Source of the DNA: Pleurostoma richardsiae
Lineage: Eukaryota; Ascomycota; Sordariomycetes; Calosphaeriales; Pleurostomataceae
DNA: 64,000 nt
NCBI GenBank assembly: GCA_030052745.1
Contig: JANBVO010000019.1
Coordinates: 124,001-188,000 of the forward strand
Direction: 5' to 3'
Part shown: positions 42,029-52,911 of the stretch, one piece after another
Layout of the letters: every line of letters begins with the position of its first letter
Position numbering within the stretch: position 1 is the stretch's first letter
Translations under genes and position numbers: made by a program
Notes under the pieces: generated by a model
Seen by the model: only the letters and a program-made list of their open reading frames with translations
The model's database searches: none
Told to the model about the DNA's origin: nothing

Positions 42029-42985
42029 ATGGCACCTCTCTCAGGAAAGACTGCTCTGGTCACCGGAGGTGTAAAGAACCTCGGCGCTGAGGTGGCCATC
42101 CAGCTTGCGGAGCTCGGCGCCAACCTAGCCCTGCACTACAACTCCGACAAGAGTAAGGAGGATGCTAGCAAGCTGAAGGCACAGCTCAGCAAGGACTTCC
42201 CGGCCTCCAAGGTCGCCTTCTACCAGGGTGACCTCACCACGGCCGCAGCAGTCGACAAGCTGTTCGCGTCCGTATTGAAGGACTTTGGCAAGATCGATAT
42301 TGTCGTCAACACCGTGGGCAAGGTGCTCAAGAAGCCCATCACCGAGATCTCCGAGGCCGAGTACGACGATATGTTTGCGTAAGTACAAGCCGGATGCTTG
42401 ATACCTACCCCGAGGGCTGTCCACCATACCTATCTACCTTCACTCTCGGGAAGGCGCTGGTGTTTGGGTAACTGAGATATTTCTATCGCGCAGCATAAAC
42501 TCCAAGGCGGCCTTCTTCATCCTCAAGGCCGGCGCCCAGCACGTCGTCGACGGAGGGAAGCTCATCACGATCGTCACCTCGCTGCTGGCCGCATTCACGG
42601 GCCTGTACACGTCCTACGCCGGGTCCAAGGCTCCCGTCGAGCACTTCACCCGCGGCGTGGCAAAGGAGCTCCAGGGACGTGGCATCAGCGTCAACGCCAT
42701 AGCACCAGGTCCTATGGACACCCGTAAGTTGGCATTTGCCCTTCTCTCGCTTAGTAGTGTCTTTCTACGAATATTTGCCGGTACTAATCCGCTCTGTTCC
42801 GAACTCCAGCGTTCTTCTACCCCCAAGAGTCCGATGATGCCGTCGCGTTCCACAAGAGCATGGCCATGGGAAACCGGCTCACGGACATCAAGGACATTGC
42901 ACCCATCGTCAAGTTTCTGGCTACGGAGGGTGGATGGATTACTGGGCAGACGATCTTTGCGAACGGCGGCTATACCACGCGTTAA
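42029..42985 (+). CDS. Short-chain dehydrogenase/reductase
   Basis: A classical SDR of 251 residues, the standard length. Three exons: 42029-42378, 42494-42723 and 42810-42985. The cofactor motif is LVTGGVKNLGAEVAIQLAEL (TGGxxxLG). DIVVNTVGKVL replaces the usual NNAG. The catalytic Tyr and Lys are Y158 and K162 in SYAGSKAPVEH, preceded by the Ser-containing IVTSLLAAF. VNAIAPGPMDTPFF spans the second intron, and the C-terminus GWITGQTIFANGGYTTR is typical of 3-oxoacyl-reductase-like members. Introns of 115 and 86 nt have GTAAGT donors and CGCAG or TCCAG acceptors. The protein is probably cytosolic and NADPH-dependent. It sits beside the MFS exporter, convergent with it, which suggests a shared pathway. 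Confidence 0.9.
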
Positions 42986-43099
42986 TCAGAGCAACGCGTT
43001 TCTTGTGTGCTTGTTCTAATGTAGATAGGAATAACACAATGCTTCAACTGCAGTGTCTCATACCCATTTCTCCTTGAAGGACGCTACGATATGGTACCA

Positions 43100-44970
43100 C
43101 TAGGCCGCATTATCTGGAAGGGGCCGACCGTCTGAACGTATAACACCACCATCTTCATTCGTGTCACTCGCAGCCGGAGGAGCTTTGGCCTTCTCACTCA
43201 ACTTACCAGCTGGATTACTGCCCGGTCCGAGACCACGACGGCCCCTTTTTAGTCCCTTAATGCTCTTCCACTCCATGCACAACGTCGGGATGAGAGCCGC
43301 AGAAGACAACGCGACTGCAACGTACCACGTGTCCGTCAGTGCGCCATTGTACGCAGCGAGGACCCGCGGCAGCTGGGACGCGGGGACGGAGCCTCGCAGT
43401 TCCGTGGCGCCGGAGTTGATAATGGTCTCCGGGTCCAGGCCGGCGATGCCGCTGGCGCGCTTTACTAGCTGCTGCGTGAAGACGCTCTGGGCCACGGCCA
43501 GGAAGACGGACCCGCCGAGTAGCTGGCCGAAGAACATGAGCGCGATACCTATGGGCACGTCCGGCAGGGGAAGCACCGCCTGCGCGGCGAGGCCGGCTTG
43601 CTGCATGGCCATGCCGCCGCCGAAGCCGCAGAGAAACTCGTACCCAGCCCAGTGTGACGATCCGGTGTGGGTGGTGAACGTTGTGGCCAGGCCGGTGCCT
43701 ACAGACAAGACGGCAGCGCTGGCTATCATTGAGGGATTGTAGTAACCTATCCGCTGCGTGAAGACCCCGGAGAGGATGGCGGAGAGGCTCATCGATAGAA
43801 TGAAGGGGAGGAAATAGAGGCCGGACGTGACGGGGCTGACTCCCTTGACCGCCTGGAACCAGATGGGCATATAGTAGATCATGAGCATGATGGCAGAAGT
43901 GAGGAGGAAACTGTAGGCGAAACCAGCAGCGATCGTACGTTGGAAGAAGATCCGTGGGGGAACAGTTGCATTGTCCTTCTTCCAGGCCTGCACAGCCATC
44001 CATGCGATGAGCGTGACGCCGAAGACGACCAGGAGGGCGATAACACGACCGTCGCTCCATTGATAGTCCACTCCCCATTGCAGAGCAATGATGAGGCTCG
44101 AGATGCTTGGTATAAACAGCACTAGGCCAAGCAGATCCAGCTTATTCCACAGCTCACGGGCTGTCACTGGTGGTTTGGCTTGTCCGTGGGCTTTCATGAG
44201 GAGGAGCACAGCGACGATAGACACGGCTCCGCAGGGAAGGTTGATATAGAAGCACCACCTCCAGGAGAGCTTCTCGGTCAGAGCGCCCCCTATGAGAGGC
44301 CCGACGACCGACGAGATGGCGAAGAGCGCGCTAAACATAGCGTTGTAGACTGGTCTCTTGTGTAGAGGTATGAGGATGACGATTGTCTGCATGACGCCGC
44401 CCATGACGCCGCCGGAGCCTGCGCCAGCAATCGCTCTGCCGATGATCAAGGTCAACGAGCTCGGAGCTGAGCCGCATACGGCAGAGCCGATCTCGAAGAG
44501 AACGATCGCGCAAAGGAGGACCGGCTTAGCCGGGAAGAGCTGGTATATTTTGCCGTATAGGAGTTGTAGAGAGGCGTTGGTCAACATGTAGGCGCTCGCG
44601 TACCAGCTAATGTCGTCGATAGAATCTGTTGAGGGTCAGATTTTGCCATGAGCGTTCATCCTTGGAGACTTCTAACGCACGAAAGGCGTCGGTAATGTAG
44701 GGTACAGCCGTGGCCAGGATGGTTCGGTCCTATATTCCTTATTAGCACTGGTCGTGCCCGGTCCTGATATGCTCGACGACTCACCAGGGAGACGAGAAAC
44801 ACGGAAAGTAAACACGATGACATGACCGTTAGCACCGTTGCTGTGGACGGATATTCCTCATCTTGTGCTTCTTGTGGTTCGCCTACTGTCGGCTCTGGTG
44901 TTGTATCAGACTCGGCTGGACGGCTGGTCTGGTCGGCCCCTGAGAGGCGTTTCTCCGACGGAGAGCTCAT
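43100..44970 (-). CDS. MFS drug:H+ antiporter (DHA2 family, 14 TM)
   Basis: A plasma-membrane exporter of small molecules. Three exons, 44970-44785, 44729-44681 and 44625-43100, give 586 residues. The 5' exons supply FLVSLDRTILATAVPYITDA and FHSIDDISWYASAYMLTNAS, which complete the first two helices and the conserved loop; without them the protein would start inside TM2. Other signatures are GRAIAGAGSGGVMGG (motif C-like region), PLIGGALTEKLSWRWCFYIN and LPCGAVS, typical of fungal 14-helix toxin and drug exporters. The N-terminal tail is acidic and cytosolic. The C-terminal tail is basic then acidic (GLKRGRRGLGPG, then NEDGG). Both introns are 55 nt (GTGAGT..ATATAG; GTGCGT..AACAG). It is divergent from the Zn2Cys6 gene at 45759, the arrangement of regulator-exporter pairs. 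Confidence 0.93.
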
Positions 44971-45758
44971 TCCTACTCCTCAACAGAAGTTTATACCGAT
45001 CTGAACGGGCGTTCACTCAAAAGAAATGGTCCTCTGCCACGGACGGCGATCGGTAGCCGAAATAATGGCCAAGGTCCTGGGATGACAAGATGTTAAAGAG
45101 TCACGAGGAAGGCGAGAGAATTGAGATGGGAACAGCAGCTCCCGATTCCCTAGGAGAGCATAGCTGCCCCTATTTATGGACATCCTTCCTCCAAACCCTC
45201 TCGCCATCATAGAAAACATCCGTAATCGCGGCAAGAATGGACGGTCTGCCGGAGCTCTCTAACACTTACAGCCCCGACACCTGGGGCGCGCCAGAGGATA
45301 GTCCGTCGCCGATGGAACCGAAGAAAAAAAAATAGTCCGACGCCGACGTGCTCCGTCAAAGAACTTGACACCTTGTCTGAACATCTCCTGTTGCCTGAAT
45401 ATTTTTGTATCCGTGACATTGATTTAGTAATTGAGGTGAACAGCAAAAATTTCAAACCGCGCGAGGAGTGCTGTCCTACTAGAAAATCAGTACGTGGTTT
45501 TTACAGTGTGGTGCAGTGCAGGAAACCCCCCCAGAGGGTAATTGCGAGGCCTCAACCTATCTACCGCCGCACCATCCCATCAGACTCACTTTCCCTTTAG
45601 AAAAGCCTATACGATAAGGCTCCTCTCCCGGGTATATTTGAGGTGTGCATACTGGATAGCAACCCCAGGCTCGCCGATGTTACACAAAACAAAGCTGCTA
45701 ATTATTCCTCTTCAGTGGCTAAGCGCGTGAACCTCCGTCCTCGGGAAAAGGGCAAGCT
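44971..45758. promoter_or_regulatory. Bidirectional promoter between MFS exporter and Zn2Cys6 gene
   Basis: A 788-bp intergenic region. It holds two copies of ATAGTCCGWCGCCGA (45298-45312 and 45332-45346) and a related inverted CGGACGGCGATCGG near 45040, each containing CGG/CCG triplets of the kind bound by Zn2Cys6 dimers. CCTATTTATGG near 45170 is a possible TATA element for the exporter, and GGTATATTTGAGG near 45630 one for the regulator. Confidence 0.5.
45298..45346. repeat. Duplicated 15-bp CCG-rich site
   Basis: ATAGTCCGTCGCCGA (45298-45312) recurs as ATAGTCCGACGCCGA (45332-45346), a 34-bp spacing with one mismatch. A run of A separates the copies. It lies inside the promoter shared by exporter and regulator. 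Confidence 0.75.
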
Positions 45759-48037
45759 ATGACAAACGCGCTACGGCAACATTCCTGTGCGCTGTGCCGC
45801 CAGAGGAAGGTCAGGTGCGACAAACAAGGCCAAGAAGCATGCAGCTACTGCGTGAAGCATGCCCTTCGCTGCCTGCCCGCGTCGCCGCCGCTCGCACGTC
45901 CCCGTAAGAAGAGATTCCCGGAGGCAGAGCTCCTGTCCCGCTTGAGGAAGTATGAAGCGGCACTGAGGACTTACGGCGCCGATCTGGATGCCATTGTCGA
46001 TGGCGAAGATCCAGGGGTGAAGAGAGTCCCGGACAATGAAGCGAAGGCGGCCGGTTCCTCTCGGAAGGCGGAGTCGTCCGCTGGGACTGAGTCCGTCAGT
46101 GAAAAGGGAGGTCCAAGCATGAACACTGTGGACGAAGAGGTAACGCTACAAGTGCTCGTTCAGGACCGGCGTTGTCGTTGCTTACACCCCTGTTAGGCCG
46201 ATGATGTTCCTCGCGAGCGGTTGTTGAAGGATGAAGACGATGAGATTGAAGTGAACCCCATGCTCTCAGCATATGACGACACATTCTACATAGACGACAG
46301 CACCAACGTGCTGACGTTGCTCGCCCAACCATTCAGCTCGGCTGATCTGCCAGGCCTTCACCCCGAGCCTGTCCAGATCTTCAACCTCTGGCAGATATTC
46401 CTCGACAACGTGCACCCGCTTCTGAGGATCTTCCACGCTCCGAGCCTCCAGAAGCAGCTGCTCAATATCGCGTCCGACCCGCCATCGGCGTCGCCGGGCC
46501 TACATGCTCTGCTCCTGGCGGTATATGCCAACGCGATCACGTCGATGAAGGAGGAAGCGTGCTTGACCATCATGAACGAGTCCAGGAGCACGTTGATCTC
46601 TCGATATGTTGCTGGGGCATGGTGCGCACTCCTCCGAGCAGGCTTCGTTGGGTCTACAGACCTCACAGTACTCCAAGCATTCGTTCTTTATCTAGTTCGT
46701 ATTTCACTAAGAAGCGGCCCACGTTGTCACCACCATGACATCTGCTGACCTACATAAAGTATTCTATTATACGCAGGGTCCATCCTCGGTCTCTAGTCTG
46801 CCTGACCGGACTAGCCGACCGCATAGCCAGAACCAGGGGCTTGCACCGCAGCACCCAGGGCCGCGACACGTCAGCCTTCAAGGCCGAGATGCGCCGGCGC
46901 GTCTGGTGGCAGATCATCATCCTGGACTCTCGCGCCGCAGAGCTATCCGCGAATGGCACGTCCATCCTTGGCTCGGCGTGGAACACGGCGCTGCCCTTGA
47001 ACACGAACGAAGGCGATCTGGCGCCGGACGCCGACAAGTTGCCCGAGGGCCGTCAGGCTGGCGCTACAGACATGATCTTCTGCCTCGTGCGCTGCGAAGT
47101 CGCCGACTTCCTGCGTCAGCTGCGCGCGCGGCGCGGTGCAGCGGTGAAGTGGAGCGAGTTCAGCAGCGTGTCGGTCCCGCTGGAGAGCAAGCTGGCGACC
47201 ATACGGGAGTTCGACCAGCACCTTTCGGCAAAGTACCTCAGCCACTGCGACCCATGCATCCCGCTGCACGCCCTGACTCAGTACTACGCCATGTACGCGG
47301 TCTCGAAGATGAAGATCGTGGCGTACAGGACGCCGCCTCCCCCAGATCAGCCGCTGGACAACGCGGCGGTCGCAGAGAGGCAGGAGGGGCTCATGGGCGT
47401 CTGCATCGAGGTCATCGAGGCATACAATCGGTGCGCGGCTGACAGGCTGTTGAGGCACTTCGCGTGGTTCTCTGTCTCGTGCTTCCCATTCCTCGCCTTT
47501 GGCCACCTGTTCTTCTGCCTGCGCACCCGGACGGAGGGTGAGCTGGTCGGCCGGGCTTGGGACGTCCTGGCCGCGTGCGGCGACGGGCCCGTGGATGGAA
47601 GCGGTCCGCATTGGCTGTCGGCCCTTCGGCCGATACCTTTCGAGGTCGGAAACCCTGCCGTGCAGTCGGCTCTGGCGGGGCTGGCGGTCGCGGCGTGGGA
47701 GGCCCGAGAGGCCGCGCTGCAGGAGGCGAAGATGCAGGCATTGACGCCGAAGCTGGTCATCCAGATGAGGGAACTGCTGCAGAGGAGCAACGCGCAACAC
47801 GCCATTTCCGTTCCCGGTTTCGCAGCCAACACATCTTCTGTCCCGATCGACGTAGGCTTAAGGCCAGGGCCTCAGCAACTCGAGTCCGAAAGGTTGGATG
47901 GCGGAGCTGCCACTGAATACGCCATGGATATGCCTATGCCAGTCGCTGACCAAGTCGAGGAGGAGCCTTGGGAGAACTGGATGCCATACGAGACGGCCTG
48001 GGAGCAAATAGACTGGGGAAAGCCGTTCCCGTTTTAA
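45759..48037 (+). CDS. Zn2Cys6 transcription factor with fungal_trans domain
   Basis: Modelled exons are 45759-46139, 46197-46698 and 46797-48037, giving 707 residues. The zinc cluster is C10, C13, C20, C28, C31 and C38 (CALCRQRKVRCDKQGQEACS, then YCVKHALRC). The central fungal_trans region includes LWQIFLDNVHPLLRIFHAPS, LTGLADRIARTRGLHRS and FKAEMRRRVWWQIIILDSRA. The first intron (57 nt, GTAACG..GTTAG) is clean. The second is not. The likely donor GTATTT at 46699 and the best acceptor ACGCAG at 46776 would lead to a stop, while the acceptor CTCTAG at 46796 keeps the frame but drops the expected DPRS-like residues. I used 46796. The gene may instead carry a small frameshift. Its divergence from the MFS exporter suggests it controls that gene and nearby enzymes. 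Confidence 0.83.
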
Positions 48038-50367
48038 AACTGCCCTGAGGTTGATTGACACCCAAAGATAATAGGACGGGAAAGAGCAAAAAGTTCGCAC
48101 GCCTCACCATTCGAGGGGAGGACGGCGCCGAAAGACTTGCCTGCGTCAGGTAGTTTTTCTCCGGTGCGGGAGTTGAACTCGCGTCTTGTCGGTTGTTGTT
48201 GTCCTCCGATCGGGCACGTTCATATCCTATACCAGCTCCTCCGCGTGTCCGGGTTTGACCTGAAGTGCGTTCGGCACCCACCACCACAGACAATCACTTC
48301 TGCTTTGGGGCGGTATAAAGGGGAAGGTCGATCGTGGTAGCATCAAAGAAGGCGAGGCAGTAGATAACGTTGCTGGTCTGCGACAACCACGGCGCACTCG
48401 CTTCAACATGGACTCTCTGTACACTGCCTTCTCTTCACTACATATACAGCAAACCTTCAGATCTTCGACCGTATCAAAGAGCGCCTCATGATCCACCACT
48501 GTCACAGACATCTGCTTCCCTCCCCCTTTCCCCACCGGTCCTTGACTCAAGCACTCGCCTCGCCCGGCTCTCACGACAATCCCTGAGTCCATGTCAAACA
48601 TCTACCTCGCCGTCATCTCCGCGTGGTTCCTCCCCACGCCCGCCGCCGACGCCACCAGGTGCAGCACTCTGGACCCACCCGCCCACGCCAGGCACCGCAC
48701 AGCTCGTGCCGTGCTCCGGCAGCGCGTGCTGGGCACCCGTGCTGGCGGCAATGCACCGCTGATGTGATCGCTGTGTCGCCATGCAGCGCGTCGCACCAGC
48801 GCCTTAGAGACGGACAGGTCGTCGCCCGGGCGGAAACCCAGTTATCACCATGGTGAGGTACGGGAACCCGAAGTCGTCGACGTAGCGCGTCGCCGGGATC
48901 AGGCTGCTCAAGCAATCGTCCACCTCGGGTGGCTAGATCAGCGAAAACAGTTTAGAGACAAAGGCCGTGTCTGCGAACGCATCGAAAATGTCTGCTCCGT
49001 CGGTGTCGAACCTACTGAGAGCGGAAACCCATTTCATGTCGACGAGCGCGGGATGGATGGCGATTTGTAGACGACTCTATCACCCACTGATACGGGGCCG
49101 GCGCACGACGCTGAATTGCAGAAATTGCGCACCCTCGAGCGCCGGTTTGTAGCCTATGAAGAGCGCCCAGAAGCTCATGCCTGGAGCGGAAGCTCCAAGT
49201 TGCTCTACAATGATATTGACACCGACAGCGTCGTGTACAGCATGCTCATTCTCGGCATTATGACGAATGTAGCAGTTAGTCGACGGACTACTCGAATAGA
49301 GCACGTCCTCGTGGAACGCCGACCCTTGGATCAGGGGTTCATCATCAGCCCCGCAAAGCGCGCTGTCTTATAAGCTGGGCTTCACTGAGCTTCCCGGTGG
49401 CTTCAGTGTAAGTAGAAAGTCATTGGCAGTCTTTCTGCGTGTAATCTGCTGGCACCAGTCCTTTCCGTCATCTACCTCGCTTCTGCTCTGAGACATGGGA
49501 CTCGTGATATTTTCCAAGGCCTAGCGTTGAGTCTGCTCGATGCTCTGTTGGACGGCGTCGAGGTCGATTTGCGATGCCAAACTCACTCACGCACGCTGGC
49601 ACCGCCTCTACCGCGAACCACAGCATCTGCCAGTCTCTAAGTTCTTCTCATTGCCCAACCAGTGGTTTCTGAGCCATGTCGGTGCAGATGACGGGCCCCT
49701 GTGATTTGTGCTGTTTCTTTTCTACCTGCATTAGCTGGCGAGGCCCGTCTCGTGTCGTTCATACACGTCCGCGGCACGGCTTGGATCGGTATGAAGGCAG
49801 ACTGGGGAGGGAGTGTTTAGCCGGAGAGCATAGTTAAACCCTCTATATGGATGGCCATCATGGACAATTCTTCCGATGGTGCTCTTCCCTCCTAATTCCG
49901 AGGAAGCTTTCCAAAAGAGACTGCAATACGGAGAAGGAGAAGCGTAGATGCCTTCGGACGTCCGGGTTCAAGGCTCCTGAACCCGCGGAGTCGTGGACGA
50001 CGGGAGACGATGCCAGCTGGTGCGGACGAGATGTCAGCTGGCACCAGCTGCTGACCTGCCGGCTATCTCACATCCCACGCTTAGCCGAGGTCTTGGGTGC
50101 GCAAGCTCGCCCTTGTATATTTACCACCTCTCTCTCCGGCTTGGTAGAATATGTGCGTCTTTATAAAGTCACTGCTTTTTTTACAGTCTATCCACGCCCA
50201 CTATGGAAGACGGAAGCTCACATTGTACAAGCAAAAGGGATCTATCCCACCTGACAGCCCCGGAGAGCTCGGCAACATATCCCTCTCTCTCTCTCTCCAC
50301 TTCACCCAGAACTGTTACTCATAACCACCGCGCCAGGCCGCTCTGAACTCCACCCTTCGCCCCCGGT
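48038..50367. other. 2.3-kb region with a decayed coding trace
   Basis: There is no intact gene between the Zn2Cys6 factor and the aspartate aminotransferase. The minus strand at about 48590-49370 carries protein-like stretches in changing frames (own entry). The interval 49380-50360 contains nothing I can name beyond short frames and a CT-repeat run near 50281-50300. Confidence 0.5.
48590..49370 (-). pseudogene. Decayed gene of unknown family
   Basis: The minus strand reads GASAPGMSFWALFIGYKPAL, then in another frame LQIAIHPALVDMKWVSALSR and FDTDGADIFDAFADTAFVSK LFSLI, followed by a stop, then in the same frame DDCLSSLIPATRYVDDFGFP YLTM and a possible donor GTGATA. The composition and continuity are protein-like but frame changes and stops intervene. 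I do not recognise the family. It could be the relic of another member of the accessory island. Confidence 0.35.
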
Positions 50368-52044
50368 CTAACCCTTGACGGCGTAGATGGCCTCAGCAAG
50401 GCGGCCGACGTTGTCGCTGGTGATGCCGGCGACCGAGATGCGGCCGTCCTTGGTCGCGTACACGGAGTACTCCTTGGCCAGCTGGTCCATCTGCTCGGGG
50501 GTCAGGCCGGTGTAGGCGAACATGCCGATCTGGTTGGTGATGTGGGACCAGTCGTGCTTGGAGCCCAGGCGCTCCAGGTTCTCCTTGAGCAGGGCGCGCA
50601 TCTTGATGATGCGGTCCGCCATGCCCTTGACCTCGACCAGCCACTCGTCGTACAGCTCCGGCGTGTTGAGGATCTCGGCGGCGATGCGCGCGCCGTGGAT
50701 GGGCGGGTTCGAGTACATGGGGCGCACGAGGATCTTGATCTGCGAGTCCACGCGCTTCTTCTCCTCGGCCGACTCGCACACGATCGAGAAGGCGCCGGCG
50801 CGCTCGCCGTACAGGCCCTGTTTGGGTGGCACAAGTCAGCTTCAGGGTCCCGACGAGGTGCTGTGTCTACGACACGGCTGGGATGGCCGAGTGAAAGGAA
50901 ACGAAAGCACAAACCATGTTCTTGGCGAACGACTGGGCCAGGCAGGGGTTGTGGCCCTTCTCGACGAAGTAGCGCACGGCAAAGGCGTCCTTGTTGATGT
51001 CGCCGCTGGCGAAGCCCTGGTAGGCCATGTCGAAGAAGACATAGTGGTCGCCCTCGCTGACGGCGGCCTCGATGGCCTTCCACTGCTCGATGGTGGGGTC
51101 GACACCAGTGGGGTTGTGGGCACAGGCGTGCAGCAGGAACATGCTGCCCTTGGGGGCGGCCTTGATGTCGGCGACCATGCCGTCGAAGTCGAGGCCGATG
51201 GTGTCCTTGTTGTAGTAGCGGTACTTCTCGACCTTGAGGCCCGAGTCCTTGAAGACGGCGGCGTGGTTGGCCCACGAGGGGGTGGGGATGTAGATGGTCT
51301 TGTCGCCGGGGTACCAGCGGCTCAGGAAGGCGCCGCCGATGCGCAGGGCGCCGGTGCCGGAGATGGACTGGGTGATGGCGACGCGGTCGAGGGCGGAGCT
51401 GCCCTCGCCGTAGGCCAGCTTGGCGGCGGCGCTGGTGAACTCGGGCACGCCGGTGATGCCAGCGTACTCCTTGTTCGGGCGTGAGGAGATGACCTTGTCC
51501 TCGGCCTTGCGCACCGAGGGCAGGACGTACGGCTTGCCTGCGTCATCGCGGTATGCTCCAACACCTGTGCACGACGCTGGTCAATTCTCCTTCTTTATTT
51601 CCTTATTTCCCTCACTGCAGCCTTGATCTCTTCATCGGCCTGTATTGTGCTTCGGGGGATTCGTACCGAGGTTGATCTTCTTCTCGAACTTGTCGGCCTT
51701 GAACGCCTCCGTAATGCCTGGAAGAGGATGTCAGCTTCGGGGTCAAGGTGGCTGAGGTAAGTGATGGATGTCTTGGATGCCGTACCCAGAATGGCCTGAT
51801 GGTCGAAGAAAGGCGGTCGGTCAGCAATTGAGCGTCGAGCGGTCGTCGTCACGGTAGGTAACTTACATCCTGTGGCTTCCGTCAGTAGCTGCAATCAATC
51901 AGTAGAGGAACCAGAGGGCAATTAACGTACAGGAGGGCCCTGGGGCACGTTGGCCCAGGTGGACGCCGGGCGCATGGCGGCGGCGCTGAAGGCGCTGCGG
52001 CGGAGCGCCGGCTGCCGGGAGACGACTCGGATGGCGGACAGCAT
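50368..52044 (-). CDS. Aspartate aminotransferase, mitochondrial
   Basis: A PLP enzyme exchanging aspartate and 2-oxoglutarate with oxaloacetate and glutamate; part of the malate-aspartate shuttle. Six exons, 52044-51931, 51869-51867, 51795-51786, 51717-51667, 51564-50915 and 50817-50368, give 425 residues. The basic N-terminus ([20 protein letters not shown]) is a mitochondrial presequence. Joining gives [20 protein letters not shown] and [58 protein letters not shown] and [20 protein letters not shown] (PLP-binding Lys in SFAKN) are diagnostic. The striking part is the exon set: a 3-nt exon coding the single Asp of PPDAILG and a 10-nt exon coding AIL plus one base. Introns are 61, 71, 68, 102 and 97 nt. 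If the 3-nt exon were skipped the frame would hold but the Asp would be lost. Confidence 0.94.
51786..51795 (-). other. 10-nt microexon of the aminotransferase
   Basis: GCCATTCTGG lies between the acceptor CATCAG and the donor GTACGG. It codes AIL and the first base of Gly and is required for the frame to reach [17 protein letters not shown] in the next exon. Confidence 0.85.
51867..51869 (-). other. Putative 3-nt microexon (GAT) of the aminotransferase
   Basis: GAT is flanked by an acceptor GCCACAG and a donor GTAAGT. It supplies the Asp that related fungal enzymes carry between PQGPP and AILGITEAF. The alternative of a single long intron removes that residue without changing frame. Confidence 0.7.
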
Positions 52045-52911
52045 CGTGGCGGCGGCTGCTGCTGCTGTAGAAGGTAACGAAAGAAAGGAAGAGTAAGTGA
52101 GAGAGACAGAGAGACGCTTCCAACACACGAGCGAGAAGAAAGAGTCAACAAAGAAACGATACTCGGTGGGACTTTTTTGCTCAAAGTGTTTACATGTGCG
52201 TCGACTCACAAGCACGGCGTGACACACAGCGGCAGACAGAGCAGACCGAGCAGCTTGACTCAAATCGGAGAGCTGCGCTTGCAGAGAAAAATTGGGGCGC
52301 TCCGATTTCCGCCGCGGGGCCCCACAGCGATCTCTGGGGACTCGTGCGACGCTCGGGCTATCTCGGGCCGCTTCTTCATCTCTTCTTCACCTCTTCACCT
52401 CTGTAGAGTTGACTCCTTCACGGCTTCACTCCTAGTTTGATATGATATGAGACACTCACCTCTCTCACCTATTCACCTGTGTCCTTCCGACTTGACTCTA
52501 CCGTGAAGACGGCGATATCATAACTCTGATGTATCGAAAAGGCTTTTGTGGTAACAACAATCACGACCACAAGAGCATATCTTAAGTTCTGGAGCTGTAG
52601 ATGAGACTCCCCACCGCATACGAAGTAGAAATGGCTAGACAACAAGTCATTGAGTTGTTATATCAAGCTTTCGTCCAAGGTTGTCATACAGACTACGTTG
52701 GCTACTGATGACAGCCCAAGAGGCTAGAAAGCCATCAACCAATCTCGAATGTGGGCGTATATCTACTAAGTGAGTCGAGATGAGGGATTGCGTCTTCAAC
52801 TCCATTCATACGTGAACGTGAAACAGATAGATTAGATTAGGGATAGTACTTTAAGAGGAAATAAAATCACAAAGAAATAACATCATGGTCATGTGTATGA
52901 ATCACTACATC
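52045..52911. promoter_or_regulatory. Aminotransferase promoter and intergenic region
   Basis: An 867-bp stretch from the aminotransferase start to the 3' end of the next gene on the same strand. A pyrimidine-rich leader lies at 52045-52140. The part from 52440 to 52890 is AT-richer, with ATATGATATGAGAC and GATTAGATTAGGGATAG. No gene is seen. Confidence 0.5.

Noticed and set aside
48160-48245. tRNA-like sequence on the minus strand, with an A-box-like TGGTATAGG and a B-box-like AGTTCAACTCC ending CCGGAGA
   Set aside because: The 5' side does not pair with the 3' acceptor half, and no anticodon arm of normal shape can be folded by hand. At most a tRNA relic or chance match; a covariance-model scan would decide.
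50502-51484. Long frames on both strands across the aspartate aminotransferase
   Set aside because: Shadows of a GC-rich exon; the true frame has the full PLP enzyme signature.
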